Shown here one piece after another: positions 43,530 to 53,133 of a DNA stretch of 64,000 bases. The DNA lies in NCBI GenBank assembly GCA_024760505.1, contig CP058931.1, forward strand, positions 2,242,001 through 2,306,000, written 5' to 3'. The notes beneath the pieces were generated by a model. It was given only the letters and a program-made list of their open reading frames with translations. It searched no databases and had not been told where the DNA came from. How positions within the stretch are numbered: position 1 is the first letter of the stretch; each line of letters opens with the position of its first letter. The stretch comes from Nitrospira sp. (lineage in GTDB: Bacteria; Nitrospirota; Nitrospiria; Nitrospirales; UBA8639). A program made the position numbers and the translations under genes.

Positions 43530-44447
43530 ATGTCTGTTATCATTCAGCCGTTCGAACCAGGAACCTTGCAAACCAAGGTGCAAGCCAGAACCGCCCACGC
43601 CATGCACCGAGGCGCGATTCATACGATTCCCACCCGTTTCGAGTTGGTGGAACAAGCCGGGGTCAATTTTCTCATTCGAATTGTCTCCAATCTGGTCAGG
43701 AAGGTGCAGGCAAACGTCGATCAACCGGATCCTTCCAAGGCTGCCAACATAAATCAAGACCCCTTTCTGCCTTACGATCAGGATCTGTTTGTGGCGGACA
43801 TTTCCGATACCCATGTGTGTTTGTTGAATAAATATAACGTACTGGATCATCACATCCTCATGGTGACGCGATCGTTTCAGGAACAGGAATCCTTCCTCAC
43901 GCTGAGTGATATCGAAGCCCTGTTATTGTGTTTGACCGAGTTCGAAGGATTGGCCTTTTATAACGCGGGGGAAGCCGCTGGCGCGAGTCAACGGCATAAG
44001 CATTTGCAAATGGTCCCTCTTCCCTTGACGACTGAAGTGTCTCATCTTCCCATTGAACCTCTTTTGGAAACAGCCCGATTCGAGGGGACGATTGGGAGGG
44101 CTCCCGGGCTCCCTTTTTCCCATGTCTTGGTCCGGATGAATCCGGAATGGATTGCTTCTCCCTTGAAAGGGGCACAAGAGTTGCTGAAGCAATATCTGCA
44201 TATGTTGCAGACTCTCGGCCTGGCGGACGGTGGAACGGGAGAGGAAACCAGAAGCCCTGGTCCTTACAATTTACTGGTCACACGACAGTGGATGTTTTTG
44301 GTTCCACGGTCCACAGAGTGTTTTGAAGGCATTTCCGTGAATGCCTTGGGGTTTGCCGGAGGCTTTTTGGTGAAGAATCAGGCGCAGCTTGATCGATTGA
44401 AAACTTGTGGCCCAATGACCGCACTCCGTCAGGTGGCCTTGTGCTAG
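43530..44447 (+). CDS. ATP adenylyltransferase (Ap4A phosphorylase) family
   Basis: 305 residues, HIT-like superfamily. The catalytic stretch SQRHKHLQMVPLP has the H-x-H-x-Q pattern. YDQDLFVADISDTHVCLLNKYNVLDHHILMVTR is the typical strand before it. Such enzymes split diadenosine tetraphosphate with phosphate into ATP and ADP. Ap4A is an alarmone of heat and oxidative stress, so this suits the local collection of stress genes. Confidence 0.88.
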   Translation: MSVIIQPFEPGTLQTKVQARTAHAMHRGAIHTIPTRFELVEQAGVNFLIRIVSNLVRKVQANVDQPDPSKAANINQDPFLPYDQDLFVADISDTHVCLLNKYNVLDHHILMVTRSFQEQESFLTLSDIEALLLCLTEFEGLAFYNAGEAAGASQRHKHLQMVPLPLTTEVSHLPIEPLLETARFEGTIGRAPGLPFSHVLVRMNPEWIASPLKGAQELLKQYLHMLQTLGLADGGTGEETRSPGPYNLLVTRQWMFLVPRSTECFEGISVNALGFAGGFLVKNQAQLDRLKTCGPMTALRQVALC

Positions 44448-44562
44448 GGGAATTTTTCCATGTTTCCCTGCTGCACTTTCATGAGTATACTTGAAAGCCT
44501 AGTTTGTGGTAATGCGAGCGTCTGTTGTCTTTAATACTCAAATCGAGAGGGAAGAAAATACT

Positions 44563-45129
44563 ATGGATCTTCAAATTGACAGTCGAAATGTGACAATGAC
44601 CCCACGGTGGAAAACGGAGATAGAAAGTCGGATGGCCGATCTCCAGTCCGGCCATGAGGATCTGATCCACGGGCGGGTGACACTCACAAAAAACGCCCAT
44701 CACAAAAAATCCCAAAATGTGGCCGAAGCCCTTGTGGTCGTCACGATGCCTGGACGGCATACCCTGACGGCGAGAAAAGAGGAAAAGACGTTCGAAGAGG
44801 CTATCCGTGCGGCGTTCTTTGCCATGGCCATCGAGGTGAAGAAGTTTCGGGACAAACGGGCCTCCAAAGAAATTCGGGTCCCCCCTATTCCGTTACGCGG
44901 AGTAATCTCTAAATTGTTTCCGCAGGAAGGATACGGTTTTCTTCTCCAGGACGGAGGAGGCGAGGTCTACTTTCACAAAAATGCGGTACACGGAATGAAA
45001 TTTGAGGAGCTTGAGGATGGGGTGGAGGTCTCCTTTAACGTGGAAGATGGGGAGAAGGGGCCACAGGCAACCACGGTAAATCCGCTTCCCAGTATCCCTG
45101 GGGCCGTCGATAAAGCTGCATTCTCTTGA
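44563..45129 (+). CDS. HPF/RaiA domain fused to a cold-shock domain
   Basis: 188 residues from the ATG at 44563, which follows GAGGGA. Residues 1-110 form an HPF/RaiA fold (MDLQIDSRNVTMTPRWKTEI; EEAIRAAFFAMAIEVKKF), and about 120-175 a cold-shock domain (RGVISKLFPQEGYGFLLQDG, EVYFHKNAV), with the RNP motifs GYGF and VYFHK. The protein would park ribosomes and bind single-stranded RNA. A second HPF-like gene sits in the N-ATPase operon. Confidence 0.92.
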   Translation: MDLQIDSRNVTMTPRWKTEIESRMADLQSGHEDLIHGRVTLTKNAHHKKSQNVAEALVVVTMPGRHTLTARKEEKTFEEAIRAAFFAMAIEVKKFRDKRASKEIRVPPIPLRGVISKLFPQEGYGFLLQDGGGEVYFHKNAVHGMKFEELEDGVEVSFNVEDGEKGPQATTVNPLPSIPGAVDKAAFS

Positions 45130-45790
45130 ACCGGCTTGACCAGGAAAGGCTGGGATCTCAGAAGAATTTTTCCCCTTTTTAGGGGGAAGCCTGTTGTTGG
45201 GCAGGGGCAGGAAATTTCTGCTCCTGGGAAATGGGTGAGTGAATTTTTGCGCATTGAATCGGTATCGGGAAATGATATTCATGCACGTTTTGTGTGATCA
45301 TGTTGGCCTTCCCGCAAATTCCGCAGTGGGATAGTTGGCAAAGAATACGATCCGGCTTGGAGGGCTTGGCCGACTGAAAGGGCGACTTCCGCTTTTCAGG
45401 TGATCACATGTAGCCGGCCTTTTTTCAGCGAGTGCTGGCTCCCGATCTGTTCAACCCGGCTAGGCCCTTTCAGTACCAACCCCGGACCCTACCCTTCGAG
45501 TGCCATGAACGTATCTACCAGGAAGACAAGAGTTTCTTCTTGGAGAAAGTGGGTGAGCTCGAGATACGACCCCAAGTTCTCCTTCCTTCGCAAAGAAGTC
45601 AGTCTATACCAACCATTAACTTCTTCAATGACAGAGCCATTCACATGGGGATTCCATTTGAGGGTTCTTCCACGCCCACGGCGGAGAACTATCTTCTCCC
45701 GGGTCGAGGCAGCCATCAGGTAGCCGGATCACACCAAGGCCCTAGGCTGTGTGGAGCCGTCGAGCCTTGATGTTTTTCTGCCGCGCGCCT
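45130..45790. other. 661-bp stretch without a supported gene
   Basis: A minus-strand open stretch from about 45408 to 45179 encodes a Cys pattern (LCQLSHCGICGK) but has no ATG, GTG or TTG before it; an internal ATG follows the Cys pattern. Another minus-strand frame (45489-45716, 75 codons, ATG) and plus-strand frames from 45400 and 45432 overlap each other and lack ribosome sites. It looks like decayed coding or mobile-element DNA. I recognise nothing. Confidence 0.35.
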
Positions 45791-46330
45791 TTAAGGTGTA
45801 CGCTTTTGTAATATCGGACTTCGAGGACTTTGTATTATCGGGCTTAGGGGCGCCTGTCTGTTCACCGTCGGATTTAATGTTTCTGGTCTTTGAATATTCG
45901 TGGAACATCCCGGTGAGATCTGTCCACTAACACAGTCTCGTGAGGGATTAACAGTCTGAGTGTCGATCCTTCGTTCGAGCAAATCATTGGGGTTCAGGAG
46001 AAATAGCATCAAGAAGTGATCCAGTGAGGCCGCCTCACCGGAAGTCACACCTCCGGCTCCGGGACCCAGCGCATACCCTTTGACCAATAACTTTTGCACA
46101 GCTGCTGCACAATCCAATCCTCTATTGATTTCCACATCGACGGTCGATGACATATTATCAACCACAAAAGTATTTGTTGCACTCTCGACGCAATCCAAAA
46201 GAACAACATTCCGATCGAAAAAGGGGATCTTCTGGGCCTTAGATACTCCCCCGGTTAGAAAAGCTATCGTCAGACCTCCAAGTACCAGCGCTATTCGAAA
46301 AAGGTTCTTATTTAATGAAATGTGCCTCAT
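45791..46330 (-). CDS. Exported unknown protein
   Basis: 179 residues. Signal peptide (LFRIALVLGGLTIAFLTGGVSKA), then a mature part with three or four Cys (VVLLDCVESATN, GLDCAAAV, DCVSGQISPGCS) that could form disulfides, and a Pro/Arg/Ser-rich end (PLSPIIQSPRSPIL). GGAGG lies 6 bp before the ATG. No family recognised. Confidence 0.6.
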   Translation of the reverse strand: MRHISLNKNLFRIALVLGGLTIAFLTGGVSKAQKIPFFDRNVVLLDCVESATNTFVVDNMSSTVDVEINRGLDCAAAVQKLLVKGYALGPGAGGVTSGEAASLDHFLMLFLLNPNDLLERRIDTQTVNPSRDCVSGQISPGCSTNIQRPETLNPTVNRQAPLSPIIQSPRSPILQKRTP

Positions 46331-46839
46331 TTGGGTCCTCCGTCTGTGTAATTGTAAGAGCTATGCCGAGACCATTCCTTAACCTTTGTCACTTCCTGCT
46401 TGTGATTGAGAATTGTTCTTCTTCGTCTTTCAGCCCTCGTTCCGCCCAGTGGATGTGTTGAGAAAACAACATCCGGTTCAAACGTGGAGTCCCTCCTTTG
46501 GTGAAGTTGAACAAAAAAATGGCCTTTGAGGTTTTTAGCATCCTCAAAGGCCCTCCATTGCCTTCGCCCAATGTGCTCAACCACCTATCAACTGATCCTA
46601 TGATAGGCGAGGGAAATTTTTACCACAATTTGAATGAGAATGTCCCACCCCTTGTGGGCTAGCGGCGTGCTGGGCGCGACAGCCTTCAGAGATGGCCCCA
46701 TAAAAATCTGACCAGGGGCTGAAATGCCAGTTTGAAATTCGCCTGGGTACCGGGATCACCATGGTCGGGTTAATAACCATAGTTGAGGGGAACACTCAGG
46801 CCGCTTGGGAGAGGAATGTGCAGAAGGGCAGGAGAGCAA
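46331..46839. other. 509-bp spacer holding a terminator
   Basis: Between two minus-strand genes. It holds the hairpin terminator at 46510-46552. Minus-strand frames at 46327-46584 and 46598-46795 lack ribosome sites, and the first overlaps the terminator, so I do not call them. The 287 bp between the protease stop and the terminator would be a long 3' leader or a small RNA. Confidence 0.45.
46510..46552 (-). terminator. Intrinsic terminator on the minus strand
   Basis: Perfect 11-bp stem GGCCTTTGAGG / CCTCAAAGGCC (46542-46552 and 46521-46531) with a 10-base loop. Read on the minus strand it is followed by ATTTTTTTG, the classical U-run. It would end transcripts from the site-2 protease/PolX side. 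Confidence 0.9.
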
Positions 46840-48018
46840 TCATTTGACAGATGTCTCCGGTTTGCTGAGAGGGGGAGTTTCAGGGTATCGGGTTCCTTCC
46901 AGATCAAGCTTCAACGAAAGAAATTTCAAGATGTCTTTCAAGGCCACAATACCGACGAGACGATTTTTGTCCATGACGATGAGCCGGCTGTTTCCGGTCC
47001 GGTTCATCAGTGAAAGGGCTTGCATGACGTCGGTATCGGGAGCAATGGTGTTGTGACCATTCAACGGAATGAGAAGGTCATTGACGGTGCGATGGTCCCA
47101 TTCTTCACGGGTCATGTTGTTGACGTGACGGGCGTGAATGCAGCCCACGGGCTGTGAATGGTTGACCACAGGATAGATATCGTGGAGGTGCCGGTAGACG
47201 TACTGGTCCACAAATGCGCTGATGGAGAGATCGGGTGCCACCGTCACCACATCGGTTGCCATAAAGCGTTGGATCGGTTCTCCTTCGAAAGCCTGCCTGG
47301 CAAGCAGTTGATCGTAAGAGGCACTGGCGGCTCGGTCGAGGAAGAGACCCAGCACGCAGAACCATATGCCATTCAGTGGCCGGCCGTGGAGAATATTGAG
47401 GACACCCAGGAAGAGCAAAAGGAATCCAAAACCCGATCCGATGCGGGAGGCCAGGTGTGTCGCCCATCGAAGATCGCGCTTCCAGTGCCATAACATCGCG
47501 CGGAACATGCGCCCTCCGTCCAGGGGGAAGGCCGGAACAAGATTGAACACGGCCAGGACCAGGTTGATAAATACCAGGTACCCGAGAACCGCTAAAACCG
47601 GAAGAGGAAGGCGAAGCAGGTGCCCTAGCGCGTACGCCCCATAAAACACTCCTGCTAACACGAAACTAGCCAGTGGCCCGGCAATGGCCATGCGGAACTC
47701 GGATGTGGCATTCGGCGGCTCTTTGTCCATTTGCGCCACTCCACCGAAAATAAACAAAGTAATGCCGGTAATGGGAATATCGTATCGTCTTGCGATTAGG
47801 GAGTGAGACAACTCATGCAGGATGAGAGACCCGAATAGTCCGATGGCCCCGGAAATAGCCATCAGCCAATAGGTGGATTCCGTCAAATCCGGATATTCAT
47901 GCGGAAAGAACCCCATGGCCAGTGACCAGACAATTAGCAGGGCCAGAAAGGGCCAGGTCCAATCGATGCCGACTTTGAATCCCAGCAGTTGGAACAGTGT
48001 GACTGTGCGCTTGAGCAT
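46840..48018 (-). CDS. Site-2 protease (M50) with C-terminal CBS pair
   Basis: 392 residues from the ATG at 48018, which has AAGG upstream; a TTG six codons earlier is weaker. Six membrane helices with HELSH (zinc ligands and Glu) and the second ligand motif in FPLDGG. The C-terminal 130 residues are two CBS domains (FMATDVVTVAPDLSISAF; VDLKDILKFL-like end). This S2P subtype is thought to regulate proteolysis by nucleotide binding. The substrate is unknown. polX begins on the same strand, 34 bp upstream. Confidence 0.93.
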   Translation of the reverse strand: MLKRTVTLFQLLGFKVGIDWTWPFLALLIVWSLAMGFFPHEYPDLTESTYWLMAISGAIGLFGSLILHELSHSLIARRYDIPITGITLFIFGGVAQMDKEPPNATSEFRMAIAGPLASFVLAGVFYGAYALGHLLRLPLPVLAVLGYLVFINLVLAVFNLVPAFPLDGGRMFRAMLWHWKRDLRWATHLASRIGSGFGFLLLFLGVLNILHGRPLNGIWFCVLGLFLDRAASASYDQLLARQAFEGEPIQRFMATDVVTVAPDLSISAFVDQYVYRHLHDIYPVVNHSQPVGCIHARHVNNMTREEWDHRTVNDLLIPLNGHNTIAPDTDVMQALSLMNRTGNSRLIVMDKNRLVGIVALKDILKFLSLKLDLEGTRYPETPPLSKPETSVK

Positions 48019-48052
48019 ACGTGGGAACCTTATCAACCGTCTGAGCGAAGGT

Positions 48053-49780
48053 TCATGATGATGCCCGCCGAAGAAGTTTCTTGAGTTCTTTAAGACGGAG
48101 GGTATTCAGGACATCCTCCGGCTCCAACCACCCCCGACGGGCTTGCCCCACACCAAAGCGCATGAAATCCAGATCGGTCGTCCGGTGCGCGTCGGTGGAA
48201 ATGACCACTTTCACTCCCATATCTTTAGCCATTTTGCAGTGGCGATCATTCAAATCGAGGCGTACCGGTTGGGCGTTGACCTCCAGGCAACATCCACGCT
48301 CCAAGGCCGCGGCCATGATTTGTTCCATGTCGATCTCATACGGTTCCCGTTCATTGATCATGCGGCCGGTGGGATGTGCCAGGATAGAAAAAGAGGGATG
48401 ATCCATCGCCCGAATGATGCGCTCGGTTTGTTTCGCCCGTGGCAAATTAAATTTGTAATGGATGGCGCACACCGTCAGGTCCAAACGTTGTAACAGGTCG
48501 TCGCAGAGATCCAGGGACCCATCTTCCAGGATATCCACTTCGGCCCCTTTGAGAATGGTGAAGCCTTTCAATGTGCCATTGAGCTGGTCGATTTCCTCAA
48601 TCTGCTTCGCTAGGCGGTTGGCATCCAATCCGTGCGCAATGGTGACGTGTTGGGAATGGTCGCAAATGGCGAGGTAGTTATACCCTTTGCCTTGGGCGGC
48701 CAGGGCCATCTCCTCAATAGAGAAATGGCCGTCGCTGGCTTTGGAATGCACATGCAGATCGCCACGGATCTCGTTGAGCGTGACGAGGTGGGGGAGGGCA
48801 TGGTGGAGACCGGCTTCTACCTCGCCCCAATTCTCTCGCAGCTCAGGTTCAACGTAGGGGAGACCGACCTGGGCATAGACCTCTTTCTCCGTCCGTCCCG
48901 CGAGGCGTGTTTCTCCTCGAAAAACTCCGTATTCATTGATCTTGAGCCCTTTTTTAACAGCCAACGAGCGGACCGCAATATTATGAGCTTTGGACCCGGT
49001 AAAGTATTGAAGGGCGGCCCCATAACTTTCTTCAGGAACCACGCGCAAGTCGACCTGGAGACCGGATCGAAGAAGGACAGTTGCCCGGGTGTGCCCCTTG
49101 GAGACAATCGTCTCAACTTCCTCATAGGCCACAAAGTGATTCATCAGGGTTTTCGCCTGTGTGCATGTCACCAGGATATCAAGGTCGCCAATCGTGTCTT
49201 TCCTCCGGCGATAGCTGCCGGCAACAATGGCGTCTTTCACTCCCTTTGCGTTTTTCAGGTAATCGAGGATCGGCTCCGCAAATTCTTCGGCTGTGCTGAT
49301 TTTGATCCGCTGCTCTGTGCCTGAGCGTTTGTCCGTCTCTGCGAGAATTTTTTCTTCGGTTTTTGGTCCAAAGCCGTGAAGCTCACGGATTTTCCCGGCT
49401 CGGGCTGCCTTTGCAAGACTCTTCAGGTCCTTGATGCCGAGTGTGTCGTAGAGAATTTTCACCCGCTTGGGGCCAAGAGTTGGGATCTTGGCTAGTTCCG
49501 CAAGTTGACCGGGCAGTTGAGAGCTGACCTGGTCTAAGAGTGAAAGATGACCCGTTTTCACAATCTCTTGTATCTTGGCTGCTAAATCTTCTCCGATTCC
49601 CGGAAGCGCAGAAAGATCCGAGCCGTCTGCCAACATTGATGTCACGCTGTGTGGTAGACCTTCGATCGTCTGAGCGGCCTTACGATAGGCTCGAATGCGG
49701 AACGGATTGGCGCCTTGGATTTCCAGAAGCTCTGCCAGCCGGCTGAGCATTTCGGCAATCTCGGTGTTATGTACTGGCAT
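48053..49780 (-). CDS. polX: DNA polymerase X with PHP domain
   Basis: 575 residues. Two helix-hairpin-helix regions (LPGIGEDLAAKIQEI; IPTLGPKRVKILYDTLGI; LHGFGPKTEEKIL), the nucleotidyltransferase site GSYRRRKDTIGDLDILV, with two catalytic Asp and a third in LQVDLRV, and a C-terminal PHP domain (DLHVHSKASDG; ICDHSQH; EVNAQPVRLDLND; STDAHR) for 3'-5' exonuclease and AP-endonuclease action. It takes part in base-excision repair. The whole set of PHP metal ligands is visible. Confidence 0.95.
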   Translation of the reverse strand: MPVHNTEIAEMLSRLAELLEIQGANPFRIRAYRKAAQTIEGLPHSVTSMLADGSDLSALPGIGEDLAAKIQEIVKTGHLSLLDQVSSQLPGQLAELAKIPTLGPKRVKILYDTLGIKDLKSLAKAARAGKIRELHGFGPKTEEKILAETDKRSGTEQRIKISTAEEFAEPILDYLKNAKGVKDAIVAGSYRRRKDTIGDLDILVTCTQAKTLMNHFVAYEEVETIVSKGHTRATVLLRSGLQVDLRVVPEESYGAALQYFTGSKAHNIAVRSLAVKKGLKINEYGVFRGETRLAGRTEKEVYAQVGLPYVEPELRENWGEVEAGLHHALPHLVTLNEIRGDLHVHSKASDGHFSIEEMALAAQGKGYNYLAICDHSQHVTIAHGLDANRLAKQIEEIDQLNGTLKGFTILKGAEVDILEDGSLDLCDDLLQRLDLTVCAIHYKFNLPRAKQTERIIRAMDHPSFSILAHPTGRMINEREPYEIDMEQIMAAALERGCCLEVNAQPVRLDLNDRHCKMAKDMGVKVVISTDAHRTTDLDFMRFGVGQARRGWLEPEDVLNTLRLKELKKLLRRASS

Positions 49781-49869
49781 GGCTGCAGACCGTCTCCTAT
49801 GGTGACATATCTATTTGTGAAGAGTACATGTTCCTCGCTATCAGGTTGGGGCAGGTCGCGAGACCGACA

Positions 49870-51156
49870 TTATTCCCCTTTGGCCTGTTGAGTGGAGACC
49901 ATACCCCCTGTCCCCTCCGAACGGGGATCAAGCGTCAAAATGGCTTGAGTAGTCCTTGGAATACTGACAAAAGCCGTTTTCTCTGTTTCAGGTACCGGCA
50001 AGCGTTTCCAAATGCGTATCAGTGTGTACGCCGTCAAGGCCAAATGAATACTCCCTGTGAAGAGAAAGAGGCCAAGAGGTCCGCCTATGGTCATGAACCA
50101 TGCCCCGAGATAGGGGCCGACAATAGCCCCAAATCCAAATACCATCAGCAAATCGCGGCTGACTTGAATGAAGCTTTCGGCAGGCGCGAAGTCGTTGGCA
50201 TGGGCAAGACAGAGTGCGTAGAGAGGGAGGGCCCCCGCCCCAAACACAAGGGCAAAGGTCAGAATGATGAGTTCATGGCTCTGGTCTGCCATGGCTAAGG
50301 CTCCTGCGGCCAGTGCTGCCGTGAGGCATGATCCTGCAATGATCCGGCGACGATCGATCCAATCCGACCAGCGTCCCAACGGCCATTGAGTGAGGGCCCC
50401 GCCGAAAACGGCTGCACCCATGAAGAGAGCGATTTGGAGCGGGGGAAGGCTGTGGGACTGTGCATAGATTGGCCCCAGGGTCCAAAACGCTCCATTCGTG
50501 GCGCCCACACTCATACACCCCACAAAACCAACAGGTGAGATCCGGTAGAGTTCACGGAGGCGAAGGGGATTTTCCGTGGCTGGTGCCGGTGCCGGACCGG
50601 TTCCAAATGCTACCGGGATAACTGCAAGACAGATTCCAATACTGACCAATGCGAAGGGATATAACCCGCCGGGGTTAATCCAGGCGAAGAGCAATTTACC
50701 GCCGATCACCGCAACCCAGCTGACAAACATATAGATGCCGAGGATGTGTCCGCGGGTGTGGGTCGTCGCCTGGTCGTTCAACCAGCTTTCAATAGCCATG
50801 TAAAGGCCGGCAAAACAAAATCCAATGGCCACCCGTAATCCGAGCCAGACCGGAACAGTGGTCACGAAATCATGGAGAAGAAACGCCGTGGCGGCCAGTG
50901 CGGCGAATCCTGAGAACACCCGGATATGCCCCACTCGCTGGATGAGGGTGGGGATCAAGAGGCAGCCGATGACGAAGCCCAAATAGAATGCGGTTCCCAA
51001 TAGACCGATTGAATGGGTGGAAAAGCCTTCCAATTGAGCTCGAATGGGTACAAGGATGCCCTGGAGCCCTGATCCGAGCTGAAAGAAAAGAACCGTCAGA
51101 AGAAGATAGGAAATGGCAAACAGGGTAGATTTGCTGAAGGTGGTGGAGGGAGGCAT
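49870..51156 (-). CDS. Major facilitator superfamily transporter (YcaD-like)
   Basis: 428 residues, 12 helices. GLRVAIGFCFAGLYMAIESWLND matches the signature of the YcaD/MFS_1 group; the central loop with FGTGPAPAPATENPLRLREL separates the halves. Substrate unknown; it is a H+-driven efflux or uptake carrier. Transcribed alone. Confidence 0.88.
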   Translation of the reverse strand: MPPSTTFSKSTLFAISYLLLTVLFFQLGSGLQGILVPIRAQLEGFSTHSIGLLGTAFYLGFVIGCLLIPTLIQRVGHIRVFSGFAALAATAFLLHDFVTTVPVWLGLRVAIGFCFAGLYMAIESWLNDQATTHTRGHILGIYMFVSWVAVIGGKLLFAWINPGGLYPFALVSIGICLAVIPVAFGTGPAPAPATENPLRLRELYRISPVGFVGCMSVGATNGAFWTLGPIYAQSHSLPPLQIALFMGAAVFGGALTQWPLGRWSDWIDRRRIIAGSCLTAALAAGALAMADQSHELIILTFALVFGAGALPLYALCLAHANDFAPAESFIQVSRDLLMVFGFGAIVGPYLGAWFMTIGGPLGLFLFTGSIHLALTAYTLIRIWKRLPVPETEKTAFVSIPRTTQAILTLDPRSEGTGGMVSTQQAKGE

Positions 51157-51355
51157 GATGTGTCTGAATCACGATAGTAGAAAAAGTTGTGAGAATAGTT
51201 CTATCGACTTGCCTCCGGATCATTTGTACTATTTCATGCTGGATTTAACCTTTGAGTCTTTCCTTGGTTGGGAGCAATCGTGGTTGAACCGACTCCAAAG
51301 GGCAAGACTGCATAAATATTATTGACATGGCTATCCTATCGATAAAGGGAGTTCA

Positions 51356-51670
51356 ATGACCAGAGAAGACTTTTGCGAAGCAGCCTTCAAGGAACTCCAA
51401 CGAATTGAACGCGGGGAGGCCAAGGTTGAATTAGTCGCCGGTGATATTTTAGAGGGCAAGGTTGAATATCAGACCAGCAGTGGGTGGAAGATTATCGTGT
51501 TCAGTGATGGGGACGTGTGGGATTATGTGCGAGCGATGACTCCTCCTAACAAGGAGTTTTTTGAGATTTGGCCTGAAAAGGAAAAAGATGATTGTGAAGG
51601 GTATCGAAAAATTCGGGCCTACCATCCTCCCGCGGCTCAACTCAAGGCCACCTGGGGGTTTTTGTGCTGA
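51356..51670 (+). CDS. Small unknown protein, DUF7693-like
   Basis: 104 residues. Acidic, no membrane segment. VELVAGDILEGKVEYQTSSG, then GWKIIVFSDGDVWDYVRAM and EFFEIW, in the order seen in DUF7693-type proteins, though I am not sure of the match. Poor ribosome site (AAAGGGAGTTCA before ATG). Function unknown. Confidence 0.5.
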   Translation: MTREDFCEAAFKELQRIERGEAKVELVAGDILEGKVEYQTSSGWKIIVFSDGDVWDYVRAMTPPNKEFFEIWPEKEKDDCEGYRKIRAYHPPAAQLKATWGFLC

Positions 51671-52341
51671 TCAAATTCTCTGTAGGGAAGAAGAGCGGGA
51701 AACAAACTGTGTGCTCCGTCATCTCCGACATTCCTCATTCGGCATTCATCCTCTCTTCTACGTCATTCCTGCAGCCATGGGGAGAAATCTCAGGTGGTCA
51801 TCCTGAGCAGCAGCGAAGGATCTGTGCCCAAAGCGAAACCACCTAGAATCAGCTAAAACTCCCTCCCATTATGCTCGAAGGTATTCATCGAGCCTCATAA
51901 CAGCGGGGTCATTCCCGACATGTGCAATCGGGAATCCATCGGCTTTTTATTTTTGATGGACCCCCACTGACTCATTGCGGAGATGACAAAATGGTGACTT
52001 CGGATTCCTCACGGTGTCCGTCTTGTCTCTTCGCCGCGTCATGTCCGCCATGAATCTTCGGACATCCAGCCCTGTTTCTCACCGATGGTATTTTCAATCA
52101 AGCATCCATCTTTATTCCTTAGTCCCCCAACGGACAAAATATTATGGGTAAAAATTGTGTACTTTATTCAAGGAGTTGGGTACATTCCTTAGACAACTGG
52201 CGTAAGGAGAAAAGAGGAGAAGCATCGAAATTCAGCTTTTCACCAATGTCCATCCCCAAAGAAAGCCCCTGCGAAACAAGTGCTCATCTCGGTTTATGCA
52301 GGGAGTATTCCCATGGCGAGAAGGATGTTTTGCGACACCAC
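51671..52341. other. 671-bp left border of the defence island
   Basis: No supported gene. Between about 51798 and 51831 lies a dispersed repeat of the type GTCATCCTGAGCAGCAGC. The region before the helicase fragment (52144-52341) is open in the same frame but does not look like protein. This is the likely island edge. Confidence 0.4.
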
Positions 52342-52710
52342 ATGATCACCCCTTATCACGCCAAGTATTTCGCCTACGAACTCACCAAGCGCTGCCCGTC
52401 GGATAGCATGGAAAAGTTGGCAAGTGCCTTGGTGGATGCACAGGTGGATCTTAATCCGCATCAAATGGAGGCAGCATTGTTTGCCTTTCGATCGCCCCTC
52501 TCAAGAGGGGCCCTCCTGGCGGATGAAGTTGGGCTGGGAAAAACCATCGAGGCGGGCCTTGTGCTCTCCCAAAAATGGGCAGAACGAAAGCGCCGGATTT
52601 TAATCATCACCCCGGCCAACCTCCGCAAGCAGTGGCACCAGGAGCAGCCCCACCATGCGTCGCATTGCGTCTCGCGGACAATACAGGTTTCAATCCTGTG
52701 GCCCTTGTAG
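52342..52710 (+). pseudogene. Truncated SNF2/DEAD-type helicase (N-terminal fragment)
   Basis: From the ATG at 52342 the protein starts MITPYHAKYFAYELTKR, then the Q motif (LNPHQMEAALFAF), Walker A (LLADEVGLGKTIEAGL) and motif Ia (RILIITPANLRKQW). After about 100 residues homology ends at KQWHQE, and 20 unrelated residues lead to a stop; a full protein would be about 900 residues. It is the remnant of an SNF2-like helicase of the kind found beside Mod/Res genes in anti-phage loci. The rest has been deleted. Confidence 0.85.
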
Positions 52711-52797
52711 CAATGTGGACAAGGACACCAAACCGAGGATGCGTTATACTACCACCCTCGTTGTAAGGTTCTGCACGGAGGAAAGGAGGTAGTCAAG

Positions 52798-53049
52798 ATG
52801 AGCTTGATCACGGTGGACATTCCGGAGGAAACCCTACTGGCCCTCAAGCTTGCGCCGGAAGCTATGGGCGACGCATTACGGATGGCGGCTGCGGTCAAGC
52901 TGTTCGAGATCGGCCGTTTGTCTTCGGGCGCGGCGGCTCGCCTGGCTGGAGTCCCCAGAGTGGTGTTTTTGGCCAAGCTGGCGGATTACGGCGTGGACAC
53001 ATTCCGCTTGACGGAGGAACAGCTTCGCGGGGAATCGCGCCTTGCCTGA
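52798..53049 (+). CDS. UPF0175-family antitoxin, orphan
   Basis: 83 residues of the UPF0175 family: ITVDIPEETLLAL, helix AVKLFEIGRLSSGAAARLAGV, then VFLAKLADYGVDTFRL. Such proteins are small DNA-binding antitoxins usually followed by a PIN-domain (DUF3368) toxin. No such gene follows, so it is an orphan. GGAGGAAAGGAGG precedes the ATG. Confidence 0.85.
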   Translation: MSLITVDIPEETLLALKLAPEAMGDALRMAAAVKLFEIGRLSSGAAARLAGVPRVVFLAKLADYGVDTFRLTEEQLRGESRLA

Positions 53050-53133
53050 CGTCATCTGTCATACCTCCCCTCTTCAATATCTGCATCAGATCGGATTATT
53101 TCATACTGTTGTTTCCGTTCAGGGAACTGGACC

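Noticed and set aside
45179..45408. Minus-strand open stretch with a Cys-rich motif (LCQLSHCGICGK)
   Set aside because: No start codon upstream of the motif and no ribosome site; kept only as a note in the spacer entry.
52640..52712. GGTTTCAATCC within the helicase break, similar to some CRISPR repeats
   Set aside because: Only one copy, no spacing pattern and no cas gene in the window.
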